Source of the DNA: Perkinsus marinus ATCC 50983
Lineage: Eukaryota > Perkinsozoa > Perkinsida > Perkinsidae
Reading direction: 5' to 3'
NCBI RefSeq assembly: GCF_000006405.1
Contig: NW_003215766.1
Span: 272,240-336,239, forward strand
Length of the DNA stretch: 64,000 nt
In this document: piece after piece, positions 1 through 9,603 of the stretch
Layout: every line of letters begins with the position of its first letter
Position numbering within the stretch: position 1 is the stretch's first letter
Made by a program: the position numbers and the translations under genes
Notes under the pieces: model-generated
Seen by the model: the letters and a program-made list of their open reading frames with translations, nothing else
Told to the model about the DNA's origin: nothing
The model's database searches: none

Positions 1-2
1 AG

Positions 3-795
3 AAGAAAGCAAGGAAGGCTAAGTCAGAGAAGACCGAGCCAGACGAGGCGCAGGTCTCTGTCCTGAACTTGTTCTTGGGTGGCGTTGAGGTATGTGATCG
101 TGATGAGAACATATCGTAAGTTAATGCTACTAGCTTTTCCTGTCTGTGGTCAAGTCGCCTCCCAGGCACTTCACTAAAAACGAAGACGACTCGAGCATGG
201 AGATGTCAAAGGACGAGTCTTCATTAGTTGCCGCTGGTGATCATGAGGCTCAGGCTAACGGGGGCCCTCCTTGTGAAGAAGAGCAGCAGATCGACCAGTT
301 CGTGTTCGAGGATAGTTCTATCAAGAACGTGTCGGCCTTAATTGAAGAATCCAAGGACGATGTACCTGAATGTGCTCCAAAGATTTCCGAGGAGGAAAGA
401 GCTGCGCCGGTCGAACTCAACGCTGAACCCGAGAAGACTGGTTCCAAGAAGGTCAAGATAGCGTCCCCTGAGCCGCAAGTGTCCAAGCCGGTTGTCGAAG
501 CACGCTCTTCCGAGCCAGCAGTCAAGGCTCCTGAGGAGCCCAAGACGGTTGCCAAGGTCGTTGCCGAGCCGTCGCTAAAGCGATTTGATGCTCCTACTCG
601 AAAGTGAGGCTTGTTAGACCTCGAGTCGTTTTCTGCTGTGTCCAGCAGAGGTAGACGCTTCCTTTCAGACTAAACGCTGAGAAGACGAAAGATGTGGTTG
701 CCGAGGAGAACGACATATCGGACAAAATTCGGAGCGTCCCTGTTGCTCCTAAGAAGACATCCTTCTTTGGGAGGTTGTGCGGCAGCAAGAAATAA
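3..795 (+). CDS. YFGH-family acidic protein, copy A (5' end outside window)
   Basis: Three exons are visible: 3-115, 166-603 and 669-795 (TAA stop). The first begins inside the gene and carries the family motif LNLFLGGVEVCDRDENI. The middle exon is rich in Glu, Lys, Pro and Val with no clear fold. The last ends in the family signature K-K-T-S-F-F-x-x-L-C-G-S-K-K. Splice phases (2, 2) match the two complete copies downstream at the equivalent positions, so this is the truncated first member of a tandem array. No signal peptide or membrane segment lies in the visible part. I do not recognise the family, and no function can be assigned. Confidence 0.75.
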
Positions 796-1256
796 CTGTG
801 GAGACGGCGTCGATCAACTGCTTCTGCGGATGGGTCAACTGCTGGGGCTTTGCTTTGTCACTTCATATCATCTATCGAGACTGTGATCTTGGTTATTGCA
901 TGTTAGCATGAGTCGGAGTACACTATTTCTCCTAATTAGATGTTCAGAAGGGTTCTTGGCGGGCTTGCTATGTAAGCTGTGGCGCGCAATGCGTCATGGC
1001 TACGAGGTTGAGCACGCTCTAATCTATCATAGGTAGAAACTCTCCTATTGGACTCCGGCATCCCTTACTGCTTTGTGATATCTCATGTCTTACTAACATT
1101 GCTGGGTCCGGTATAGCTGGTGGATCCCGTAAGGAATGCTTCGTCTCAATTCCCTTTGCTTCTTGTTGATCAATTGAGGTGCTGAGGGATCGATTGGTTG
1201 TGAACATCGTGTTACTTCTTGTATCTTGTTGCTTCAGCTTTTGACGTACCTTCGAG
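796..1256. other. Intergenic between copies A and B
   Basis: No convincing coding frame on either strand. It presumably holds the 3' UTR of copy A and the promoter of copy B. Confidence 0.5.
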
Positions 1257-2716
1257 ATGACCATGAGTGTCCAACAACCCTCGGAGCAAATCTATGAGCA
1301 TGACGTTGACTTCAACGGTGGTGCCTATGGCGAGGCTCCTATGGTGAGTTTCCCCTTTGGCGCGCTCACTGGTACTTTTCGTTCTCTTTCAGGGAACATG
1401 GCGTTCAATGGCCATCGCACCTCCGTTGCCTTCTGCCAGAGACATTGTCTCCATGGATTTCCAGGAAGCTTTTGTACGCAAGTGCCTTTACCCGAGTCAG
1501 AGTTTCCTCGTATCTGAAGGCTTCGTCGAAGAGGAAGAAAAGCAGTCAGAAAAGCAAGATGAGTAAGTTTACCATGAGTCTCGCTAGTCAGGACTTGTTG
1601 GATTTTTTTCTGCCCTAGGGTTGCTATAGTGAAGATACGCACTCCGAGGCGTCCCAGCGAACCGCAGCCGGACTATTTTGGTCATCTCCTGGGGCATCCC
1701 ATGTGTACCGACGAGGATGATGAGGAAGAGACTCCAGATGTTCGTGTCGCGGATCAGCCTGAAGTGAAGGTTGCTGCCACCGATAGTCACGAAGAGGCAG
1801 ACGAAGATGTACGCGTTGAAGACCCGGAGTCTGTCGTAGCTGTGGAGCGGGTGGAGACGCCTGAAGTCAAGGATGAGATCGTCATGATATGCCCTGAGAG
1901 TCAGCCGGTTCCATCTGAGTCGGAAAAGGACCACGAGATCTCCGAGAAATCGACAGAGGATGATGATGTTGACTATTTTGGGCATATCATGGGACATCCC
2001 ATGAATCATAGTGGTTCCCAGCGCAAGATCAAGTCACCGAAGGTGAAGGAAGAAGCTCCCAAGGTTGAAGAGGTCGACTCGCAGGAGAGTCAGGGCTCCG
2101 TCTTGGGCCTCTTTTTAGGAGGGGTCGAAGTCTGTGACCGAGAAGAAAACATCGGGTGAGTCGAGATTGGTTGTACTTGTTATCGCAACTATTGGGTGGA
2201 AGTCCTACCGTTTTCAGGCAATTCGCTGCTCGACCCAAGGAAGACTCCGGTGACTCCGGTGTTGTAGAGGGGGAGGCGGAGGATCATGCTGCGCTTGAGG
2301 CTGACGAGTGCAATGCGCCCGAATCCGAGGCTGTTGAGAAGGCTCCCGAGGTTGTGGATTCTCCCAAGACCAGAGTTGTTCAAGATGCGGTGAAGTCTCA
2401 TATGGCTCAAGAATGTTCTGTGCCACCCTCACCGGAAGTTACTGCTTGCATTAAGCAAGAGATCAATGCTCCGGCCTTTGCACGACGTCCCTCTCGTGAA
2501 CCAGAGGTTGTACCGGCTCGCTCTAGCATCGAGGTCAATCAGTAAGTCTCTGCCGTTCGACGCTGCAGCTCGTCATGTCTGTATGCTTCGTATCATATCT
2601 TTACCTTCAGGACTGTCAAAGCTGAGCGGCTCGGGGCCGGGGCGAATTCCACCAGAATCACGACCAAGAAGAAGTCTTTCTTCGCCGGACTCTGCGGCAG
2701 CCGGAGTCATGACTGA
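1257..2716 (+). CDS. YFGH-family acidic protein, copy B
   Basis: Five exons: 1257-1343, 1393-1562, 1619-2155, 2218-2541 and 2611-2716. They sum to 408 codons (407 aa) with consistent phases. Exon 2 carries W-R-S-x-x-I-A-P-x-L-P-S and a conserved KCLYPSQSFL stretch. Exon 3 opens with PQPDYFGHLLGHP and repeats the element later as VDYFGHIMGHPMN, the two separated by a long acidic linker, and ends GSVLGLFLGGVEVCDREENIG. The C-terminus is KKKSFFAGLCGSRSHD. There is no signal peptide, membrane helix or recognised domain. The two His-containing motifs could bind a ligand or a partner, but that is speculation. The gene lies between copies A and C in the same orientation. Function unknown. Confidence 0.8.
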
Positions 2717-3462
2717 GCATACGAGGCTCTACGGACTCACAGAGACTGTGATCTCAGTATGTCCACGTGATGCATGCCAAACCGTGTATAGTACACTATC
2801 AATTAATGTCGACGCTATCATCGTTACCATGTGATGGCATACTCGCTGATGATTCTTCATGGAATCAGATGTCTCGCTGGAGAGCAAGTATTTCTTTATC
2901 ACTGATTTATTTTGATCCGCTACTGACTGTATGAGTACACTGACTCCTGTGAGAGGGTCGTCCATCAATCTGAGGAATTTGAGTTGGTCAATTAGCGATA
3001 TACTAGGGATAGCATGGAGGGAATAACAATTTTGTGTTTGGGTTCTGTTCATGATACTGCTTGGTAAACAGAGGGGTGGTTTTCCCCCATCTGTAGTTTG
3101 TGATACTGCATAGTTTGCACTTAGTGATGTTTTTTTTGAGTCTCATCCCAGTGAATTTCTGACTGTTAATACTCGTCAGGTATCCCTATTTACATCGTCG
3201 GGTTCCGAGCTTGGTTGCGCTACTCAAATTTGTTTTTGGATCTAGACCAGGATTTTGTAAATCGCGGGGACTAGAACTTCTGATCCCCGCAATTTACTTA
3301 GCAGTGGAGTGTGTTGTGGTGCCTGTGTTGTGACCGTTTCACATTGGCTTCGCTGCGTCCCGGCAGGCGCAGCGAGATGTACTAGCATGAAGCTTTCATG
3401 ATCAAGTTGCCTATCAGTCTAACCTGTTTTTGTAGCTTTGGTTCCACGTTAGCTTTAACATC
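2717..3462. other. Intergenic between copies B and C, with a hairpin
   Basis: No credible coding frame. It contains a 14-bp inverted repeat (3257-3270 and 3283-3296, one mismatch, 12-nt loop) centred near 3277, which could be a 3'-end or promoter element. Confidence 0.5.
3257..3296. repeat. 14-bp inverted repeat (hairpin)
   Basis: The arms gtaaatcgcgggga and tccccgcaatttac pair with one mismatch around a 12-nt loop. It lies between tandem paralogues B and C. Confidence 0.6.
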
Positions 3463-5011
3463 ATGGCCACAAGTGTTGAAGTTCCCAACCACATCGATGT
3501 TGATCATCAAGCCGGGTCATACAATGAAGCTAATACGTTGAGCCCGATGGCGCAGTTTGCCGATGCTCCCATGGTGAGTTCTTCATTTTGTGGCTCTTGT
3601 TCACGTTGCTTCATTGGTTCGTTGATAGGCCTTATGGCAGTCGGTGCCTATCGCCCCGTCTCTCCCTTCTGCGGAGAACTTTGTTCCTCCTGATTTTACC
3701 GACAATTTCGTCCAGAAGTGTCTTCACCCGAGCAAGACTTTCCTGACAGCGGAAGGATTCGAACCCGAGGAGAATGAGTGAGTGTTAATTGAGAACTGTG
3801 CTTGCTGTTATGATATCATCATGTCATGCGACGTTTGCCTATGTAGGTCCAAAGATGAAGCACCGAAGGAAGAGAAGGTTGAGAGCGAGGAGAAAGTAAC
3901 CAAGATCCGCATCCCCAAAGCCCCTCGGGAGCCCCAACCTGACTACTTTGGCCATCTTTTTGGTCACCCGTTGAGTGCCGATGAAGATGATGACGAGGCG
4001 GACGACGAGGAGAGTTCCGAGGCTGACAAGAGGCAACTCGTCACTAAGGACGGAAATGTTGACGCTAAGGACGATGATGTCGCCGGAGACACTGGTGATG
4101 TTGTAGCTAAGGCCAGCGATGTTGAAGAGGTTCATGATGAGGTGCGCAAGGACGACTGTGAGAAGCCCAAGGATGAAGATGTTATTGTGGCTAAGGTGGT
4201 CGAGGCCAAAGAGAAACCGTCAATCGCAGCTAGTAGCCCTGTTGAGAGAGTTTCTTGGGCGGACAACTCCGCTAAGGTCGAAGATGCCAAAAAAGATGAC
4301 GAGCCTGAGGAGTCTGATGATGGCGATGATGATGTCGACTATTTCGGCCACATTATGGGTCATCCTATGAACCGAGGGTCTGGCAGCCATAAAACGAAGA
4401 AGCAACGCCCTCCAGCGCCGAAGGAGGACTCCCCCGCCAAGCCCTTCCCTAAGACCGAAGTTGAATCCCAGGAATCGCAGGGGTCCGTTCTCGGATTGTT
4501 CTTGGGAGGCATCGAGGTATGTGATAGAGAGGAGAACATCGGGTAGGTTGATTGTTGGGAGCTCGTAATTTATTCGCCTTTGTTTTCAGCCAATTCACTT
4601 CTCGTGGAGGGGATCCTGTAGACACCGCTGACATTGAGGCCGAGGTTGTCGAGGAGGAAGTGGCACCAGTGACTACGGATGAGTTGAAGGAGCCTGAAGT
4701 GTCTGCAGCGGAGGGGAGCAGAACTCCTCCTGCTACTCCTGTGAACGCTCCTGGAACTCCCGCTGCTGACGAGGATGAAATTGAGGCTACCCCGGTGCCG
4801 GAGATAGTCGACATTCGGGCTGAGCCACCCGTGGAAAGCAAACAGTAAAATCCATATGGTCATCGTAGAAAATTAAACTGCATTTTCTATTTTTAGGAGT
4901 CCCGAGAAGAGGAATAACGAGGCGATCGGTTCATCTAGCAGCGCGAAAGAGCCGACAAAGAAGAGTCGATCATTCCTCGGGAACTTGTGCGGCGGCAAGA
5001 CCATGGACTAA
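3463..5011 (+). CDS. YFGH-family acidic protein, copy C
   Basis: Five exons: 3463-3573, 3629-3777, 3847-4542, 4590-4844 and 4897-5011, giving 442 codons (441 aa). All four splice positions and phases match copy B. Exon 2 has W-Q-S-V-P-I-A-P-S-L-P-S and KCLHPSKTFL. Exon 3 has PQPDYFGHLFGHP, then an Asp/Glu-rich linker longer than in copy B, then VDYFGHIMGHPMN and GSVLGLFLGGIEVCDREENIG. The C-terminus is KKSRSFLGNLCGGKTMD. Conservation sits in the motif blocks while the linkers diverge, as expected for a disordered protein under selection at short interaction motifs. Unrecognised family; function unknown. Confidence 0.8.
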
Positions 5012-5678
5012 TTCGTTGGGTTTTCATCGTCCACAAAAGTGTTCCATGAGGCTGTGACTTTACGGGGTTATGCACGTCTACCGCAGTACATTATTTATCA
5101 ATTAATCTCTGTGTGCTCAGTGATCGTTAGTAGAGTTAACCTAAAAAATATTTTGCTTTTGTGTTTATGAGTTTCCTTGGTGGATGCGGAATGGATCTTG
5201 CTACTATGAATTATCCTATTCATCCAAACCACCAGATAAACAGCGTCTGTTCAATCAGGGTCTGAGCTAGTGTAGTGTTGTTGATCATAGCTTAGCAGTG
5301 GAGTTTTGGTCACTGTCATACAAGATAGAATACCCGGCGCCTCGTGAGTCACGAGTCGTGACCCTGAAGAGAGAGAGGTTTGGAACTGCAGTTGTTACAC
5401 CGGGGTGCCCTGTTAGTGGAGGCTTAGTGCAACTAAGGATGCTAGGTGAAGACATCGGTCCCAACTGTAGTAGTTGGAGTCGGAGTCGTTACAGTATGCA
5501 GTATGTCGTTACAGTACAGTATGCGGATATATCCCGGTTTTTTCCTGTTGACAACAGTCCTTGCCGTGATGAACGAGACGATTTGAAAGGCTAAAACTGA
5601 TCTCTCGTGAGCTGATGTGCATCGATGCGAGTCTGACTGTTGTCGACGTTGGACTTCAAACTCAAACACACAGACGTT
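5012..5678. other. Convergent intergenic region
   Basis: Lies between the 3' ends of copy C (plus) and the NMN adenylyltransferase gene (minus). No coding frame or RNA gene is apparent. Confidence 0.5.
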
Positions 5679-6715
5679 TCAGGGAGGAAGAAACTGCTGG
5701 AGCAGCATTGATTTGTCGTTCTGTTCTAAACAAGCTCGCGACCTTCGACTCGAAGTTGAATTTTTCGAGACGCCGTACAGCCCTTTATCGCGAATTATCT
5801 CGAGTACCTAAAGGACTCACTGCTCTTCAACAGGGGCGTAGGAGGATCCTCGTGGGACTCACGAATCGCCACTTCATGAGAAGCGAAGCTGAGCGGGAAC
5901 TCACCTGCTTGGGGATGATGGACACAGCACCGAGCCAGCCAAGCTCCCGCAGTCTATTTCGCGCTGCGGTACTGCTAATATCAGTGGTGAGGAGAGGTGG
6001 ATTCGCAGTAACTCGGTCGGTGACCTTCATATACTTGAACCCTTCCGGCCACTCGGACTCTGGCTTAGAGTCAGGCCTGATTTTGATGTGGTGACTGCAC
6101 CAACAACAATTGTGACACGCTCTCCTCACCGTGGCAAAACTATGAATTCATTTTCAGCTATCAGTTCGGATCCATGGTCCCAGTCGAGTAACGTTGATGG
6201 CAAGTCGCTGCCGATGACGAAGCGGAACGTGATGTTGGGATAGCGCTCTCGGAGGCGACGCATGAGGGAAACCGTGGGAATGAAAGAGCCATTGGCCACC
6301 TGAGAACCGTCAGTGGAAAATACTCCTACAGAACTAACTCACTTCAATGTCGCAACATTTGACTGGAAACTCGTCAGGCATGACTGCCTCTATGGCGACC
6401 TGAGTCATCCGCAGTCGTGTCGCCGCATCAACGCGAGTATCCTTGTCGGGTCTGTTGCCACATGGAATCATCCACGCTTCGTCGGCACAACCAAGCTGAA
6501 CCACCTGACCAGAGTCAAGACCACGTCGGGAGCGCGACCGATTCTAAATGCAGTATGGAAGGGCCATGCAGTGCGAGAAATCTCCTACACCTGTTGACAC
6601 TGACCTGTGACGCCACCATGAGATGAGCAAAAGTAGGAGGATCAAACGAGCCACCTATGACTGCCACTGTCTTCCGGGGGTGTGTCGTTGCTGCACTAGC
6701 ATTTACGTTGGTCAT
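5679..6715 (-). CDS. NMNAT: Nicotinamide/nicotinate-nucleotide adenylyltransferase
   Basis: Makes NAD+ (or its deamido form) from the mononucleotide and ATP. Five exons on the minus strand: 6605-6715, 6343-6504, 6130-6299, 5905-6094 and 5679-5807, totalling 254 codons (253 aa), close to single-domain eukaryotic NMNATs. The N-terminal nucleotidyltransferase motif reads GGSFDPPTFAHLMVAS. Next come a substrate-binding segment (ADEAWMIPCGNRPDK), FVIGSDL..LLDW, and the C-terminal ISST..RNRL signature followed by VLEIIRDKGLYG. The usual (H/T)xGH has Ala in place of Gly (TFAH). Introns are 35-100 nt. No targeting peptide is evident. The product would supply the NAD+ used by the PARP gene at 23.6-28.2 kb. 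Confidence 0.92.
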
Positions 6716-7808
6716 CCAGTGATAAGCGATTCGATATTAACTGATATGTGACAAGACCCAGAAAGCATAATCCACCACTTGAGGAAATACCACTAGTTGT
6801 GACTCGCTTCCAGGCTCAACTTTTGGCACTAAGTCCGGCAATGACGCCCGTAACGGTAGAAAATGCACTCGTTTATAGCTGTCATTACCACCTATAGATA
6901 ATCGTGATGAATGCGGTTCAATTTGCTCGATACTTCTCGAGATACGACTAGATATGATTTCGTGTTATGAACTTGCGCCTGGAGTCTGTGGAAGTTGTAG
7001 CTGCGTTGTCGAAGCACCACGACGGATGATCGATTCCGAAAATGCAACTAGGCTCGCCGGTTGGAGTGAGCCTCTTCTCCCCTCGCCGTTTTCTTACAAC
7101 AAAGTACACAACAGTACTGGTACTGGTGTTCATGAAACCAACAAGATACTAACTTACAGTCCAGGTTGTCTCAACCGATACCTCCGGGGAGGTTCCTTGT
7201 AGTATCAACAAGTACTGTACATATTTACTGCGACTTGCACTACTCACACAGGAGGAGAGTCACGAGCATGAAGATTTGCTTGCACCACAGCCCGCCTCGA
7301 CTACAGAGTCGAGAGTGTTTGGTTGGAGAAACAACGCTATAGAGAGCTTAGTTGAGTGATGGTGAATCTTGCGCTGTTTACGAAAGATGTACGTACACCT
7401 CTGATTTTGCCCTCGACAGCAACGTTCTGTCCCACATGAGCATCCTGTGAGCCCCATCCTATTCGTGCTAGTATTATACCTCATCGAAGAAAGCTGGTAG
7501 TGTGGATGAGATTGCGCCGCTCACTGATGAAGGAAGGGACTTCGCTATAGGCTTTACGTTGACCGTGTGTGAAGCCTTGAGTCACTAGTCTATCCCTTCA
7601 TCTTTTTGCCTTTTCTGCCCATGGGTGGGACAGTAGTGCTTAACTCCAAATTGTGGAACTATGAAGCATAATCTTCGCTGCTACAGGTTCACGAAAATAG
7701 AGGGCAGATAAATATCTCGCTCGCCATGACGATCGATAGCTAAATGCACCGTGTTCGGCCTGAGTAAAGCTCTAACACGAGTGAAGACAACATCACCCTG
7801 TCGACACC
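6716..7808. other. Divergent intergenic region upstream of NMNAT and RPL10A
   Basis: Separates two genes that diverge from it. Short open frames are present but none shows splice-consistent coding. It should contain both promoters. Confidence 0.5.
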
Positions 7809-8674
7809 ATGAGTAAGCTCTCTATCGACAACCTGAAGACTGCTATTGCTGCCATCCTGGAGGCCTCTCAGGAGAAGCCCAGGAACTTCTTGGAGACTGT
7901 TGAGCTCCAGGTAATAGGAACTACTAGGGTTCACAGGAATTGCGTGTGTCGTGGTGGTGGTGGGAAGAACGGATGATGCCTTCAGAAACTTGAATTCCGA
8001 TGCTTGCCCTTGGGCTTGTGCATGTTGGATAAACTTCACTGACGTTCGCCTTTACCGTTTGAATGGATTCTTCTCCATTCAGTGTAGATGGTTGTTGCTT
8101 ATGTCGCTTCTGTTGTTATCAGGTCGGACTCAAGGATTACGATACCCAGCGCGATAAGCGTTTCTCTGGTACCGTCAAGCTTCCCCACGTCCCCCGCCCT
8201 AACATGAAGATCTGCGTCTTGGGTGACGCCGTCCATTGTGACGAGGCCTCCAAGCTCGGCGTTGACTTCATGAGCGTCGATGACCTTAAGAAACTCAACA
8301 AGAACAAGAAGCTCGTGAAGAAGCTTGCCAACAAGTATGATGCCTTCCTTGCTTCCCAGGTGTTGATCCCCCAGATCCCCCGTTTATTGGGACCTGGTCT
8401 TAACAAGGCCGGTAAGTTCCCTACCCTTATCACCCACAACGACGATATGTCCAAGAAGATTCACGACATGAAGTCCAACGTTAAGTTCCAGCTTAAGAAG
8501 GTGCTTTGCATGGGTGTTGCCATTGGCAACGTCGGCATGTCCGCTGATGAGCTCAAGCAGAACTCTTTGATGAGCATCAACTTCCTCGTCTCCCTTCTTA
8601 AGAAGAACTGGAACAACGTGAAGACTCTTCACATCAAGTCTACTATGGGCCCCGTTCAGCGTATCTACGGTTAA
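7809..8674 (+). CDS. RPL10A: 60S ribosomal protein L10a (uL1)
   Basis: Component of the L1 stalk of the large ribosomal subunit, which helps release deacylated tRNA. Two exons: 7809-7910 and 8123-8674, giving 217 aa, exactly the usual eukaryotic length. Recognisable blocks are the N-terminal [36 protein letters not shown], the [20 protein letters not shown] segment and the C-terminal [10 protein letters not shown]. The first-intron position after ETVELQ and the ATG at 7809 (context cacc-atg) fix the start. Codons favour C-ending synonymous choices more than neighbouring genes, as expected for a highly expressed gene. Confidence 0.98.
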
Positions 8675-9603
8675 GCTGTAACGTGGCAGGGTGAGAGGCA
8701 GGCAGATAACGGGTCGTTGTTATTAGCAGTCTTCGGTGCACCAGTCACTGAGGCCTCATACTACTGATGGCCCTATACTGGGAGATGTTTGTTCGTCACC
8801 AGACCGAAGAACTCCGTTGATTTGCGTTGTAACACGGTAGTAGCAAACTGTGTGGGTCTAACCCGTGAAGGGCGGATATGAGGAAAAACAATTCAACCAC
8901 CTTGTCTGATCGCCGGCCTTCGTGGTCGGATGACGACAAAACTCTGTCATGCATCACCAACTGATCCGCTCTAGTGCTCAATGGGAGAGGAATTTATAGC
9001 AAGTCTGCTAGGGTGATACTGTTGTACGAGGTCTAGGGTATTGTTAGGTTGTAGTTGCTCCATGTCGGGTTCAATCAGAGCGGCATCCTCACTATTGCTG
9101 ATGAGCATGGCTGGTCTCGGGCATTCGAAGTCTATCATGGATCAACGCTTCTACTGCTATCTAGTGTTGTTGTGTTGATGTGAGGTCAGGCTAATCTAGC
9201 CAGCATGCGGGTATCGCTACGGGTAGAGCTACTCGTCCTCCTCTGGTCGGGATAGCCTCATAACGGCAGGATCGCCTGTGATGACGTGTCGTTGTTACTG
9301 TCGATCTGTCTGTAGTATGTATGCCGCAGTGGTGATGGGCTAATATAACTGGAGTTCTCCCTGATATGCATAGGTTACTTCTGAGTGGTTTAGCGGTGGT
9401 TAATGTTGACCGTACCAGCCTGAGCAAGAGTGCCAATCACGGCACGAATTGAACAAAAATGGTCTTTTTGTCGTTTTGTTACTCCAGAGTGGAAGTGCTG
9501 TCGCTTGTTACAAGAGTGGTAGAGAGAAAGGGTGTGAATTCGCATTTCTCTCGAATCTTCGACTTGATATTGTCTAGTGCTGTCCAGTGGCCTCGGTGTA
9601 ACG
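8675..9603. other. Intergenic, nothing recognised
   Basis: No convincing gene. It holds the RPL10A 3' end and presumably the promoter of the EF-hand gene. Confidence 0.45.

Noticed and set aside
6954-7202. Frame with ELAPGVCGSCSCVVE, reminiscent of a 2Fe-2S ferredoxin Cys cluster
   Set aside because: Cys spacing does not match plant or adrenodoxin-type ferredoxins, the fourth Cys is absent and no flanking exons continue the fold.
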